Shown here: one piece after another, positions 50,991 to 60,953 of the stretch
How positions within the stretch are numbered: position 1 is the stretch's first letter
How the letters are laid out: every line of letters starts with the position of its first letter
Made by a program: the position numbers and the translations under genes
Source: Jiangella sp. DSM 45060
Lineage (GTDB): Bacteria > Actinomycetota > Actinomycetes > Jiangellales > Jiangellaceae
Assembly (NCBI RefSeq): GCF_900105175.1
Contig: NZ_LT629771.1
Coordinates: 2,356,001 to 2,420,000 of the forward strand
Direction: 5' to 3'
DNA length: 64,000 bases
The notes under the pieces: model-generated
Seen by the model: the letters and a program-made list of their open reading frames with translations, nothing else
Database searches by the model: none
What the model was told of the DNA's origin: nothing

Positions 50991-52496
50991 ATGACCAGGG
51001 CTGTTCGACGAGTTCCGCTGTTCTTCATCATTGCTGCGGTGCCACTGGCGTCGTGCGGTTCCGGCGACGGCGACGGTTCGGGCGACGGCGGTATCGCCTC
51101 GCTGCGCATCAGCGTGCAGGCCGCCGATCCGGTACCGGGTGACGACCCGCTCAAGGCGGCGTTCGACGAGGAGCTCGGGATCGACCTCGACATGGTCACG
51201 ACCGCCGCCGCGGAGTACTACACCCAGCTCTCCGCGGACTCGGCGGCCGGCAACCTCTCCGACATGTTCCAGATCGACCGGCCGCGACTGGAGCAGCTGG
51301 CCGAACAGGGCCTGCTGCTGGACATCTCCGACTACCTGGACGATGAGCTGGCCGCATACACCGACGCCGTCGCGCCCGACCTCCGGGCGCTGGGCAACAT
51401 CGACGGCACCGACTACGGCATCGTGACGCCGTCGGGCTACAACTACAGCTCCTACTGGATCCGCAAGGACTGGCTGGACAACCTCGGGCTCGAGGTGCCC
51501 GAGACCACCGATGACTTCTTCGACGTCGCGGTCGCCTTCGCCCAGGAGGACCCCGACGGCAACGGCCATGACGACACGTACGGCCTCACCGGTGGCAACA
51601 GCGGGGGACTGTGGAACCCGCTGTGGGCGGCGTTCGGCTCCGGCGGGATCGGCCCGTCGTACGGTGAGCGCGGCGGCTCCTTCTACCTGGACGGCTCCGA
51701 GCTGGTCAATGGGTTCTACGACCCGGACACCGTCGACGCGCTGGAGTACTTCCGCAGCCTGGTGGAGAGTGGCGCGGTCGATCCGGACTTCATGACCCAG
51801 GACGACGCCCAGGCGCAGGAACGCGCGATGCAGGGCATGGCCGGCATCATGAACACGACCTGGCCGAACATGACCAAGCCGGAGTTCGTCGACCAGTACA
51901 AGACGGTGCAGCCCGACGCCGAATGGATCCAGATCAACCCTCCGTCCGGACCCGGCGGCGAGGGCGCGTACCCGTGGGACAACACGGCCACCCGGATGTA
52001 CGGCATTCCGCGCACTCTGGAGAACGAGCCGGAGAAGCTGGAGAAGCTGTTCGAGCTGATCGCGTACTCGACCACCGAGGACGGCCGGCGGCTCAGCTCG
52101 TTCGGCATCGAAGGTGAGCACTACAACCTCGACGGCGACACCGTGGTGCCGACCGACCTGCTCGACAGCGACGGCGGGTACTTCTGGATCTACCAGTTCA
52201 CCGGTCGCGATGAAGCCGAGTACATGCAGGTGAAGTTCGCCGACGACATCGACGTGATCGAGTTCGCGGAGAACCAGCCGAAGCTGCAGATCTACAACAG
52301 CCTGGTCCTGGCGCCCGAGGGCTACAACCCGGCCGACGCCGGTCGGTTCGCCCAGGAGGGGATCATCGCGTTCATCACCGGACAGCGGCCGCTGGCCGAG
52401 TACGACGCCTTCCTCGAAACCCTCTCCGGCCAGTTCGGCCTCCAGCAGTTCGTCGACAGCGGGATCGACCAGCTGACCGAGCTCGGCATCTCCTGA
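50991..52496 (+). CDS. Oligosaccharide-binding lipoprotein, LplA type
   Basis: A 501-residue family 1 binding protein with signal peptide and lipobox PLASC (cysteine about residue 22). The domain hinge and sugar-binding aromatics (YNYSSYWIRKDWLDN, GLWNPLWAAFG, FWIYQFTGRDEAEYM) are typical of LplA-like binders. A perfect GGAGG precedes the ATG at 50991. It gives the importer its specificity; by context, an oligosaccharide released by the nearby GH30-like hydrolase and sulfatase. Confidence 0.87.
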   Translation: MTRAVRRVPLFFIIAAVPLASCGSGDGDGSGDGGIASLRISVQAADPVPGDDPLKAAFDEELGIDLDMVTTAAAEYYTQLSADSAAGNLSDMFQIDRPRLEQLAEQGLLLDISDYLDDELAAYTDAVAPDLRALGNIDGTDYGIVTPSGYNYSSYWIRKDWLDNLGLEVPETTDDFFDVAVAFAQEDPDGNGHDDTYGLTGGNSGGLWNPLWAAFGSGGIGPSYGERGGSFYLDGSELVNGFYDPDTVDALEYFRSLVESGAVDPDFMTQDDAQAQERAMQGMAGIMNTTWPNMTKPEFVDQYKTVQPDAEWIQINPPSGPGGEGAYPWDNTATRMYGIPRTLENEPEKLEKLFELIAYSTTEDGRRLSSFGIEGEHYNLDGDTVVPTDLLDSDGGYFWIYQFTGRDEAEYMQVKFADDIDVIEFAENQPKLQIYNSLVLAPEGYNPADAGRFAQEGIIAFITGQRPLAEYDAFLETLSGQFGLQQFVDSGIDQLTELGIS

Positions 52497-52561
52497 GCCG
52501 GTCGCGTCGCACCTACCGGACAGGGCGTGCGTCAGCATGCCCGCACGATGGGAGATCTGCC

Positions 52562-55500
52562 ATGGAACACCAGCCGCTTCTTCCTGCCCTCAGCCGCCGG
52601 CGGTTCCTCACGTACTCGGCCGCCGCCGCGACCACGCTCGTCTTCGCGAGGAACCTGCCCGCGGCTCATGCCACGGACGTCGTCGACGTCGTCGTCGACA
52701 ACCCACAGGCCGAGCTCCTCCCCGCCGGCTCGTGGTCGACCTCGAGCTACGCGAACGGCTTCTACGGGACGAACTACGCGAACACCGCATGGGGCTCGTC
52801 GTCGACGGCGGTCGCCCGCTGGACCCCGGAGCTTCCGTCGCCCGGCGAGTACGTCGTCCAGCTGTGGCTGCCCGACGGCGACCGGAACCGCTCCACCGCC
52901 GCCGTCTACCGCGTCCACCATGCGGGGCAGGTGACGACGCTCGAGCTGGATCAGACGATCGGTGGTGGCTACTGGCGTGGCTCGACCGGGCCGCTGACGT
53001 TCGCCGCCGACGGCTCGGAGTACGTGGAGCTGGTCGTGGCCGACGCCCGGCCGCCGGTGGTGCACGTCAACGCCGACGCGGCCCGGTTCGTGGAACCGTA
53101 CGTACCCGCCGCGCCGGCCGATGTCGCGGCCACCTGGGTCGTCGGCGGCGGCATCGAGGTCGCATGGGAGGTCGCCGCCGAGGCCGACTACTACGTCGTA
53201 CGGCGCAGCACCACACCCACCGGGCCGCTCGAGATCGTCGCCGGCCTCGTGCTCGCCGGGTCGTATCTCGACGAGGACACCGACACCGGTGACTTCACCT
53301 ACACGGTGGCCGCTGCCGGACCCGGCGGCGAAGGCGCGCAGTCGGCGCGGGTGGACGTCCAGCGCCCCGCGCCGCCCGACGAGGCGCCCGGCGACGCGAC
53401 CGCCACGCCCGGCAATCAGCAGGTCACCCTGACCTGGCAGCCGGTCGACCGGGCGAGTCACTATGTCGTGCGGCGCCACGCTTCGGACGGCACGTCCGTC
53501 GTCGTCGCCGACCGGGTCGTGCGCACCACGTTCACGGTCATGCGGCTGGAGAACGGGGCCGACGCCCGCCTCACCGTGGCCGCCGCCAACGCCGGTGGTG
53601 AGGGCCCCGCGACGAACCCGCTGGTCGCTCGCCCGGCCGGCCCGCCGCTGCTCACGCCGCACGGGCTCGTGGCGACGGCGGCGGCCGGCGCTGTGCACCT
53701 CGCCTGGCATCCGACCGGCGACGCGCAGAGCTACCAGGTGCAGCGGGCGGTCGGGATCGGCCGCCGGGCCCTGGCGTTCACGACGGTCGCCGAGACCACC
53801 GAGCCGTCGTATGTCGACCACGACGTGGAGCCCGGATTCGTCCACCACTACGTCGTGCGCGCCGCGGGACCCGACGGTGCGGCGGTGCGCGCGTCGTACC
53901 AGGCGTCGGCCGTCCCCGGCACCAGCATCGAGCTCGTCATCGACCACGCCGACGCGGAGTTCACCGGCACGTGGGCCGCCTCCGCGGTCATGCCCGGGTA
54001 CCGACGACACGACGCGATGGTCGCACAGCCGGGTTCGGACGCCGTGGCGACGTTCACCCCGGGTCCCGGCACGAGCGGCGAGTTCAGCGTCTGGGTGTGG
54101 TTCCCCCACGGCGCCGCGGACGCCGCGAGCGACGCCCCCTTCACCGTGGTGCACGCCGGCGGCGAGGACACCTTCACTGTCGACCAGCGCGGCGCCGGAT
54201 GCCACTGGGTCAGGCTGGGCGACGGGTTGTTCACCATCGACGGGTCGGCGGGGCACCACGTTCGGCTCGCGAGCGCCGCCGGCGGGCACGTCGTCGCCGA
54301 CGCGGTCCGTCTGTTGCCCGCCGCCGAGACGCCCGCCGCCGGCTACCGCGTCGATTGGACCGATCCCCAGCAGCTCATCGAGGGCCTAGGAGTGGAGATC
54401 CTCTACGACTGCCTCCAGCCGGGTGGCCAGCTGGGGTGCACCATCGAGCGGGTCCCGCAGTCGTTGACCGACGCCGAGCGCCAGCGGTGGTACGACGAGA
54501 TGCTCACTGGGTTCCGGCACATCCGCCTGGCCATGGGGTTGTACCTGCGCGGGACCGACGACGAGGGCCGGCAGACCATCGATGCCTACCCGGGGCAGAT
54601 CGACGACATCGCCGAGTCGGCACAGCGCTCCGGCGCCACGGTGACCCCGACTTACTGGTCCCCGCCGCCGTACTTCAAGTCCACCGGCAACCTGCTCGGC
54701 GGGCAGCTCGTCTCGTACGACCCGTCCTTCCTCGGTGACCTGGCCGACGCGATGTCCGCGGACATCGACACGCTGAAGGCGCGCGGCGTGCCCGTGGGTG
54801 CATGGTCGCTGCAGAACGAGCCGCAGAACCGCCCGCCGAACCAGTCCGCCGGCCCGTACTCGATGTGCTACTACGCGCCGTCGGACTACGTCACGACGTT
54901 CAACGCCGTCGCCCGGCGAATCCGCTCGGACCACCCGGAGCTGCACATCTTCGGCCCGGACAGCGGCCACAGCCGGACCTGGATCGACGAGATCACCCCG
55001 GACGCCGAGGCAGCGAGCCTGATGGAGTCCTGGTCGTGGCACAACGGCGGCCTCGCACACGATCCCGAGGCGCTGATCGAACCCGGGGGCACCTGGCAGA
55101 ACCTTGGCGACCGGCCCGTGGTCAACACCGAGTACTCCTATTCGGGCGACGACGGGGCGGACTTCGTCAACACGGCGAAGAACATCCTGTTCCACTTCCT
55201 CTACTACGGATCGCCGACCTGGTACTGGCTGCACGCGCTCCAGCCGACGAACTCCAACTTCGGCGAGACCCGAGCGCTCGGTGTGTGGCGGCCGGAGACC
55301 GACGACTCGGTCGGCGGCGAGTACGGCCACCTCGAGGTCGGCCACTGGGACTACGTCGGGATCAACTGGCACCCCATCGCCGGCTTCGTGAAGCTGATGC
55401 CGCACGACGCCGTGCGGTACTCCGTCCTCGGCGACGTCGCCGCCGACCCCGACCACAAGGTCATGGCGTTCGAGGCGCCGGACGGCAGCCGCGGGATCGT

Positions 55501-55705
55501 CGTCCTCAACGGGGCCACCGAACCGGCGGAGATCTCGATCGACGTGGCAGCGCCAGACCGTCTCGCCGGCCACGGATTCTCGCGCGAGCAGCGCTTCACC
55601 GACCTCGGAACGGCGTCGGGGCCCACCCTGACCTGCCAACTCGCGCCGGAGAGTCTCCAGTTCTGGGTGACCGCCCGGCCCGTGTATCGACGGAGGAACT
55701 CATGA
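52562..55705 (+). CDS. Secreted multidomain GH30-like glycoside hydrolase
   Basis: A 1047-residue exported enzyme. In order: a Tat-like signal (SRRRFLTYSAAAATT, residues about 10-38); a golvesin/xanthan-lyase-like beta-sandwich (about 43-178); three fibronectin type III-like domains (about 183-458); a second golvesin-like domain (about 459-590); and a C-terminal TIM barrel with a beta-sandwich (about 595-1040). The barrel has the acid/base E753 (WSLQNEPQN) and the nucleophile E857 (VVNTEYSYSG), as in GH30 retaining enzymes such as beta-1,6-galactanase or xylanase. Substrate not fixed. It starts the exoenzyme block of the operon and overlaps the peptidase gene (ATGA). Confidence 0.85.
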   Translation: MEHQPLLPALSRRRFLTYSAAAATTLVFARNLPAAHATDVVDVVVDNPQAELLPAGSWSTSSYANGFYGTNYANTAWGSSSTAVARWTPELPSPGEYVVQLWLPDGDRNRSTAAVYRVHHAGQVTTLELDQTIGGGYWRGSTGPLTFAADGSEYVELVVADARPPVVHVNADAARFVEPYVPAAPADVAATWVVGGGIEVAWEVAAEADYYVVRRSTTPTGPLEIVAGLVLAGSYLDEDTDTGDFTYTVAAAGPGGEGAQSARVDVQRPAPPDEAPGDATATPGNQQVTLTWQPVDRASHYVVRRHASDGTSVVVADRVVRTTFTVMRLENGADARLTVAAANAGGEGPATNPLVARPAGPPLLTPHGLVATAAAGAVHLAWHPTGDAQSYQVQRAVGIGRRALAFTTVAETTEPSYVDHDVEPGFVHHYVVRAAGPDGAAVRASYQASAVPGTSIELVIDHADAEFTGTWAASAVMPGYRRHDAMVAQPGSDAVATFTPGPGTSGEFSVWVWFPHGAADAASDAPFTVVHAGGEDTFTVDQRGAGCHWVRLGDGLFTIDGSAGHHVRLASAAGGHVVADAVRLLPAAETPAAGYRVDWTDPQQLIEGLGVEILYDCLQPGGQLGCTIERVPQSLTDAERQRWYDEMLTGFRHIRLAMGLYLRGTDDEGRQTIDAYPGQIDDIAESAQRSGATVTPTYWSPPPYFKSTGNLLGGQLVSYDPSFLGDLADAMSADIDTLKARGVPVGAWSLQNEPQNRPPNQSAGPYSMCYYAPSDYVTTFNAVARRIRSDHPELHIFGPDSGHSRTWIDEITPDAEAASLMESWSWHNGGLAHDPEALIEPGGTWQNLGDRPVVNTEYSYSGDDGADFVNTAKNILFHFLYYGSPTWYWLHALQPTNSNFGETRALGVWRPETDDSVGGEYGHLEVGHWDYVGINWHPIAGFVKLMPHDAVRYSVLGDVAADPDHKVMAFEAPDGSRGIVVLNGATEPAEISIDVAAPDRLAGHGFSREQRFTDLGTASGPTLTCQLAPESLQFWVTARPVYRRRNS

Positions 55706-58062
55706 TGCGTCAGCGAGTGATCGCGCTGTTCACGATGTCCGCCCTCCTGGCCGGCGCGCTGTCGACGGCGGCAGCGGCGGAGGACCCGCCCGGCGCCGCG
55801 CCCCGCCCCACCGTCGTGGTCGACAACACCGACGCGGCCCTGACCCCGGACGGCGCGTGGAGCCGGTCGTCGTCGCTCCCCGGCTACTACGGCGCCAACT
55901 ACTCGCACGCGCGGCCCGGCCCGGACGACCCGATCGCGCGGTGGCAACCGCTACTGCCCGGCGCCGGCGACTACGCCATCGCGATATGGCTGCCGCACGG
56001 CAACGACCAGCGGTCGCCGGCGGTGACCTACCGGGTCCACCACGCGGGCCAGGTGACCACGTTCGAGGTCGATCAGCAGCAGGCCGGAGGCTACTGGCAG
56101 CGGGGACCGAACTCGTTGCCCTTCGACGGCAGCGGCGACGAGTACGTCGAACTGGTGGTGAACGACGCCGCCGCGTCGGGCTCGTCGCAGACCTACGTCA
56201 TCGCCGACGCCGTGCGCTTCAGCGATCCCGCCGATCCGCCGCAGCCGCCGGGCGTCCCCACCGGCCTGACGGTCACGCAGGAGTACGGGTTCGCGACCGT
56301 GGCCTGGGACCCGGTCGAGACGGCGAACGAGTACCAGATCGAACGCACACCCATGGACGGCGACCAGCCGGCCGGCCCGGGCGCGGTCGTCGGCCGATGG
56401 CTGCCGGACCGTCACGTCGGCGCCGACGGCGAACCGGTCGGCGTCACGACCTTCGCCGACTCCGGCTTCGTCCTGGGCGAGCGCTATCGCTGGCGGGTGC
56501 GCGCCGTCACCGACGGCGTCGCCGGCGAGTGGTCGGAGCCCGTCGACGGTGCGACCGAGGCCATGACGGCGCCGCCGGAACTGCGGACCGGGTTCGAACT
56601 CAGCAACGCGTCGTCGTGGACCTCCCACGAGGACGAGCTGGCCGTCCTGGAGTCGATCGCGGCCGCAAGCGACCGGGTGCGCCTGGAGACGATCGGCGAG
56701 ACCTACGAGGGGCGGCCGATCCACCTCGCCGTCGTCGGCGACGGGGGAGCGGACAAGCCGTCGGTCCTCATCAGCTGTACGGTGCACGGGGCCGAGCGGT
56801 CCGGGCGCGAGGCGTGCCTGATCCTGCTCCGCGACCTGGCGTTCTCCGACGATCCATGGGTCACGGCCGTGCTCAGCCGGACGACCGTCCTCATCAACCC
56901 GACCGCCAACCCCGACGGCCAAGCCGTCGGGCGCCGGACGAACGCGGCGGACCAGGATCTCAACCGGGACAACCTGCCGCTGCGGCACCCGGAGTCGTTC
57001 GCCCTGGCCGAGGTGATCCGCGACCACCGGCCCGACCTCGTCGTCGACGCTCACGAAGCGCCGGCCGGTGCGGACACCGCGCCCATGTGGCCGCGCAGCC
57101 TGACCGTCGACGAGCCGCTGTGGCGGCTGAGCCAGGACGACATGACACTCGGCGCGCACTTCACCGCCGGTCACGCGGCCGGCTGGTCGTTGCTTCCCTA
57201 CGACGGCTGGGGCTACGACAACTGGGAGAACTGGCTGCACAACGTCGCCGGCCTGAAGAACGCCATGGGGCAGTTGCTCGAGACCCCGAGCGGTTCGTCC
57301 GTGACCCGGCCGGAGGCGCCGACCAACTCGCCGCCGAATCTGCGCCGGCGGGTCTACACGCAGCTGTGGTCGTTCCGCACCCTTCTCGACTACCACCACG
57401 AGAACCTGGACGCGATCAGGGCGGCCATCACCGCCGCTGAGACGGCGCAGGAGGCGAACGACGGACCGGTCTACCTCGATGGCGCCTACGAGCCGCCGTT
57501 CCACCCGCCGCGCAACGAGCGGAACACCGTGTCGCTGGACCCGCCGCCGTGTGGCTATCGCCTGACGGACGAGCAGCTCGCCGTCCGCGAGAGCGGCACC
57601 CTCATCGGGGAGCGGGCCGGGGAGGCATGGACGTCGCACACCGTCGGCGAGCGTCTCGCCGCCCATGGCGTGGAGGTCGAGGAGATCGGTGGCGGGTTCG
57701 CGCAGGTGCTGCTCGGCCAGCGGATGCGGGCCGTCATCCCGTTCCTGCTGGACCCGGAGCTGGACACCGCGGTGCGTCCGGTCGGCACCCCCAACCTCGG
57801 GATGGTCGACGCCGTCCGGCTGGACGACCGCCGCGCGACCGTCGTGGTGGGCGATGCCGACACCGGAGTGCCGAACCAGGTCGATCAGGCCGGCTGCTCG
57901 ATCAACGACCTCATCGCCGACGAGCAGGTCTGGCCGAGCCAGGGCGCCTTCGTCCGCCACGTCGATGACGTTCTTGGCGACCTCGTCGACGACGGGACCA
58001 TCGACGACCGGCAAGCGGCCGGCATCACCCGTGCCGCCGCCAGGTCCGGCGTCGGTCGCTGA
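55702..58062 (+). CDS. Secreted M14-type zinc carboxypeptidase with golvesin-like and FnIII domains
   Basis: A 786-residue exported protein: signal peptide 1-26, a golvesin-like module (about 36-172, opening VVVDNTDAALTPDGAWSRSS, very like the one in the GH30 gene upstream), an FnIII-like domain (about 178-285), an M14 peptidase core (about 300-560) and an additional domain to the end. Zinc ligands are H362 and E365 (TVHGAERSG) and H451 (VVDAHEAP). The catalytic glutamate of the family is not obvious, so activity should be tested. ATG overlap with the GH30 stop. It may attack glycopeptides after deglycosylation. Confidence 0.82.
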   Translation: MMRQRVIALFTMSALLAGALSTAAAAEDPPGAAPRPTVVVDNTDAALTPDGAWSRSSSLPGYYGANYSHARPGPDDPIARWQPLLPGAGDYAIAIWLPHGNDQRSPAVTYRVHHAGQVTTFEVDQQQAGGYWQRGPNSLPFDGSGDEYVELVVNDAAASGSSQTYVIADAVRFSDPADPPQPPGVPTGLTVTQEYGFATVAWDPVETANEYQIERTPMDGDQPAGPGAVVGRWLPDRHVGADGEPVGVTTFADSGFVLGERYRWRVRAVTDGVAGEWSEPVDGATEAMTAPPELRTGFELSNASSWTSHEDELAVLESIAAASDRVRLETIGETYEGRPIHLAVVGDGGADKPSVLISCTVHGAERSGREACLILLRDLAFSDDPWVTAVLSRTTVLINPTANPDGQAVGRRTNAADQDLNRDNLPLRHPESFALAEVIRDHRPDLVVDAHEAPAGADTAPMWPRSLTVDEPLWRLSQDDMTLGAHFTAGHAAGWSLLPYDGWGYDNWENWLHNVAGLKNAMGQLLETPSGSSVTRPEAPTNSPPNLRRRVYTQLWSFRTLLDYHHENLDAIRAAITAAETAQEANDGPVYLDGAYEPPFHPPRNERNTVSLDPPPCGYRLTDEQLAVRESGTLIGERAGEAWTSHTVGERLAAHGVEVEEIGGGFAQVLLGQRMRAVIPFLLDPELDTAVRPVGTPNLGMVDAVRLDDRRATVVVGDADTGVPNQVDQAGCSINDLIADEQVWPSQGAFVRHVDDVLGDLVDDGTIDDRQAAGITRAAARSGVGR

Positions 58063-58096
58063 CACGTCCTATCGGTGCACACAGAGAGGCACTCAT

Positions 58097-59257
58097 ATGC
58101 GTCCCACGAGCGTGTCCCGCCGAGGCCTGCTGGCCGGAGGTGCGGCGCTGGCCGCCTCGACGAAGGTCGGTACCGCCGCCGGCGGCCCGTCACCTGCGCA
58201 GGCATCGGCACCTGCGGCGGGGAACGAGCTGTCCTGGTACGACGTCTCCACGTGGGGCGTCGAGGGCCGGGCCTGGGCCGACACCGCGTCCTTCTACGAC
58301 CGGTTCCCGGCTCGGGCGCAGGAGGCCGTGCCGGAGCCGGTCTGGCAGCTCAGTCGTGAGTCGGCGGGCCAGCTCACCCGGTTCAGCACCGACTCGCCCG
58401 TCGTGCGGGTCCGCTACACGCTCGGCGACGAGCGCATCACCAGGGCGACGATGGCCGCCACCGGCTCCAGCGGCGTGGACCTGTACGCGCGCGACGACAC
58501 CGGGCGGGACCGGTGGGTGTCCACGGCCCGCCCGGAGAGTCCGTGGCTGACCGGTCTCACGGTGGACTACGGCCTGGTGTCGGACCTGGCGCCGGGACCG
58601 CACGATTACACACTGCACCTCCCGCTGCGCAACCAGGTCCTCCGCCTGGAGCTCGGGGTCGCCGCCGACGCGACGTTCACGCCGGTGGCGCCCCGTACCG
58701 ACAAGCCGATCGTGTTCTACGGAACGTCGATCATGCACGGCTCCTGCGCGTCCCGGCCGGGCATGGCGATCACCGCACAGGTCGGCCGCCGCCTGGGGGT
58801 GCCGACGGTCAACCTCGGATTCGCGGCCGCGGGACGCATGGACGCACCGGTCGTCGAGCTCCTGGCGGAGCTCGACCCCGCCGTGTACGTGATCGACTGC
58901 CTGCCCAACATGAATGCGGCGCAGGTGGCCGAGCGCACCGAACCCCTGGTACGCACGTTGCGACAAGCGCGGCCCGAGACGCCGATCGTGCTGGTCGAGG
59001 ACCGCACCCTCCAGCGGGCCTGGCTGTCGCCGGTGACGCACGACCAGCACGACGTGCGCCGGCAGGCACTGCGCGACGCGTTCCGGCGGCTCCGTCAGGA
59101 AGGGGTCGAGCACCTGCGCTACCTCGCGGGCGACGATCTGCTGGGCGACGACGGCGAGGCCACCACCGACGGGTCCCATCCCAGCGACCTCGGGATGGTT
59201 CGGTACGCCGACGCCTACGAGCGGGCGCTGCGTCCGTTGGTCCGGGGGACGACATGA
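58097..59257 (+). CDS. Secreted SGNH/GDSL-type hydrolase
   Basis: A 386-residue exported protein with a Tat-like signal (VSRRGLLAGGAALAAST). An N-terminal beta domain (about 40-200) precedes an SGNH hydrolase core with nucleophile S211 (FYGTSIMHGS), the Asn-bearing LDPAVYVIDCLPNMN segment and the Asp/His pair D358 and H361 (DGSHPSD). Such enzymes de-esterify glycans, most often removing acetyl groups. It is followed, ATGA-coupled, by the sulfatase. The two are likely co-secreted trimming enzymes for a decorated polysaccharide. Confidence 0.84.
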   Translation: MRPTSVSRRGLLAGGAALAASTKVGTAAGGPSPAQASAPAAGNELSWYDVSTWGVEGRAWADTASFYDRFPARAQEAVPEPVWQLSRESAGQLTRFSTDSPVVRVRYTLGDERITRATMAATGSSGVDLYARDDTGRDRWVSTARPESPWLTGLTVDYGLVSDLAPGPHDYTLHLPLRNQVLRLELGVAADATFTPVAPRTDKPIVFYGTSIMHGSCASRPGMAITAQVGRRLGVPTVNLGFAAAGRMDAPVVELLAELDPAVYVIDCLPNMNAAQVAERTEPLVRTLRQARPETPIVLVEDRTLQRAWLSPVTHDQHDVRRQALRDAFRRLRQEGVEHLRYLAGDDLLGDDGEATTDGSHPSDLGMVRYADAYERALRPLVRGTT

Positions 59258-60729
59258 CCGATCGTCAGACGCGTCCACCGAACCTCCTGATCTTCAACCC
59301 GGACCAATGGCGCGGGGACGTTCTCGGCCACGCGGGCAACCCGGCCGCGGTGACGCCGACTCTCGATCGGCTCGCCGCCGAAAACGCCGTCTCCTTCACC
59401 AGCGCCTTCGCCCAGAACCCGGTGTGCACGCCGTCCCGGTGCTCGTTCATGACCGGGTGGTACCCGCATGTGCGCGGGCATCGCACCATGCACCACATGC
59501 TGCAGCCCGACGAGCCCAACCTGCTCCGCGCGTTGCGCGACGCGGGCTACTTCGTCTGGTGGGGCGGCAAGAACGACCTCGTCCCGGCCCAGAACGGCTT
59601 CGACGACTACTGCGACGTCAAACACGTCGTGCCACCGGGCACCCTGCCGATGTTCGGCCCGCGTCCCGACCCGGCGAGCACGCCCGACCTCTACGGCTTC
59701 CACGTCGGCCGGCTCGACATCCCCGACGGGCACTCGCACTACCCGGACAGCGACTGGGCGCACGTCCAGGCGGCGATCGACCTGATCACGTCCTGGGATC
59801 GGGACCAGCCGTTCTGCATCTACCTGCCGTTGACGTATCCTCACCCGCCCTACGCCGTCGAGGACCCGTGGTTCTCCATGATCGACCGCGCCGCGATCCC
59901 GGACCGGCTTCCGGTGCCGGATCGGGCCGGCAAGCCGAGCATCCTCGCCGGCATCCGCGACCGCCAAGGGCTCAGGGCCTGGAGCGACGACCAGTGGACG
60001 GAACTGCGGGCTACCTACTACGGCAAGTGCGCGAGGGTCGACCACCAGCTGGGTCTGCTCCTCGACGCGCTGCGCCGCGCCGGCAGCTATGACGACACCG
60101 CCGTGTTCGTCTTCCCCGACCACGGCGACTTCACCGGCGACTACGGGCTGGTGGAGAAGACCCAGAACACGTTCGAGGACTGCCTGACCCGCGTACCGCT
60201 GGTGATCAAACCGCCGACGTCGACCCCGGTGCGCCCCGGCACCGCCGACGCCCTCGTGGAGCTCGTCGACCTACCGGCGACGATCGAGGACCTGGCCGGA
60301 TTGACGCCCGGGCACACGCACTTCGGCCGATCACTGGTCCCGCTCCTCACCGGCGCGGCCGACGACCACCGCGACGCGGTGTTCAGCGAAGGCGGCCGGC
60401 TCGCCGGCGAGCAGCAGGCGATGGAACTGCAGAGCACCTCGCATGGCGGCCGGCCGGAGGACAGCCGCTATTGGCCACGACTCCAGCTCCAACGTGGCCC
60501 CGGGCCCGAACACACCAAGGCCGTCATGTGCCGCACCCGGGACCACAAGTACGTCCGCCGCCTCTACGAGCAGGACGAGCTCTACGACCTCCGCGCCGAC
60601 CCGGGCGAACTGGTCAACCGCATCGACGATCCCGGCCTCGCCCACGTCCGGGCGGAGCTCGGGGACCGCTTGCTCACCTGGTTCCACGAGACCTGCGACG
60701 CCGTTCCACACCGCACCGACCGACGCTGA
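59254..60729 (+). CDS. Type I sulfatase
   Basis: A 491-residue alkaline-phosphatase-fold sulfatase. The modification motif CTPSR (C58, turned into formylglycine) is intact in NPVCTPSRCSFMTG, with metal ligands in IFNPDQWRGD near the start and VFPDHGDF at about 288. It starts MTDRQTRPPNLLIFNPDQ, so no signal peptide is visible; it may act in the cytoplasm on imported oligosaccharides, despite its exported neighbours. A formylglycine-generating enzyme is not in the window. ATGA overlap with the SGNH gene. It ends the operon. Confidence 0.86.
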   Translation: MTDRQTRPPNLLIFNPDQWRGDVLGHAGNPAAVTPTLDRLAAENAVSFTSAFAQNPVCTPSRCSFMTGWYPHVRGHRTMHHMLQPDEPNLLRALRDAGYFVWWGGKNDLVPAQNGFDDYCDVKHVVPPGTLPMFGPRPDPASTPDLYGFHVGRLDIPDGHSHYPDSDWAHVQAAIDLITSWDRDQPFCIYLPLTYPHPPYAVEDPWFSMIDRAAIPDRLPVPDRAGKPSILAGIRDRQGLRAWSDDQWTELRATYYGKCARVDHQLGLLLDALRRAGSYDDTAVFVFPDHGDFTGDYGLVEKTQNTFEDCLTRVPLVIKPPTSTPVRPGTADALVELVDLPATIEDLAGLTPGHTHFGRSLVPLLTGAADDHRDAVFSEGGRLAGEQQAMELQSTSHGGRPEDSRYWPRLQLQRGPGPEHTKAVMCRTRDHKYVRRLYEQDELYDLRADPGELVNRIDDPGLAHVRAELGDRLLTWFHETCDAVPHRTDRR

Positions 60730-60851
60730 GCCTCCCGATGATGCACACACTGCGATCCGGCCTTCTTCGCGCGGCGGCTCGACTGCCCGACAGTGAGGCG
60801 CGCTGACGCTGGCAGGTCGGGAGTCAGCCTGGCCGACGATGGGAGAATGTG

Positions 60852-60953
60852 ATGCCGCAGTTCATCGTCAGTGACCAATTGCCCACGCCCACCGGGCCCC
60901 ACAGCCACGTCGTACAGGCCGGCCCGACGGTGTGGACGGCCGGGTTCGGTCCG
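60852..60953 (+). pseudogene. Truncated RidA-like gene fragment
   Basis: The first roughly 33 codons (MPQFIVSDQLPTPTGPHSHV, then VQAGPTVWTAGFGP) match the start of RidA/YjgF imine deaminases, and the frame then dissolves into unrelated arginine-rich sequence. The rest of the gene (about 90 residues) is missing. No other copy is in the window. Confidence 0.55.
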
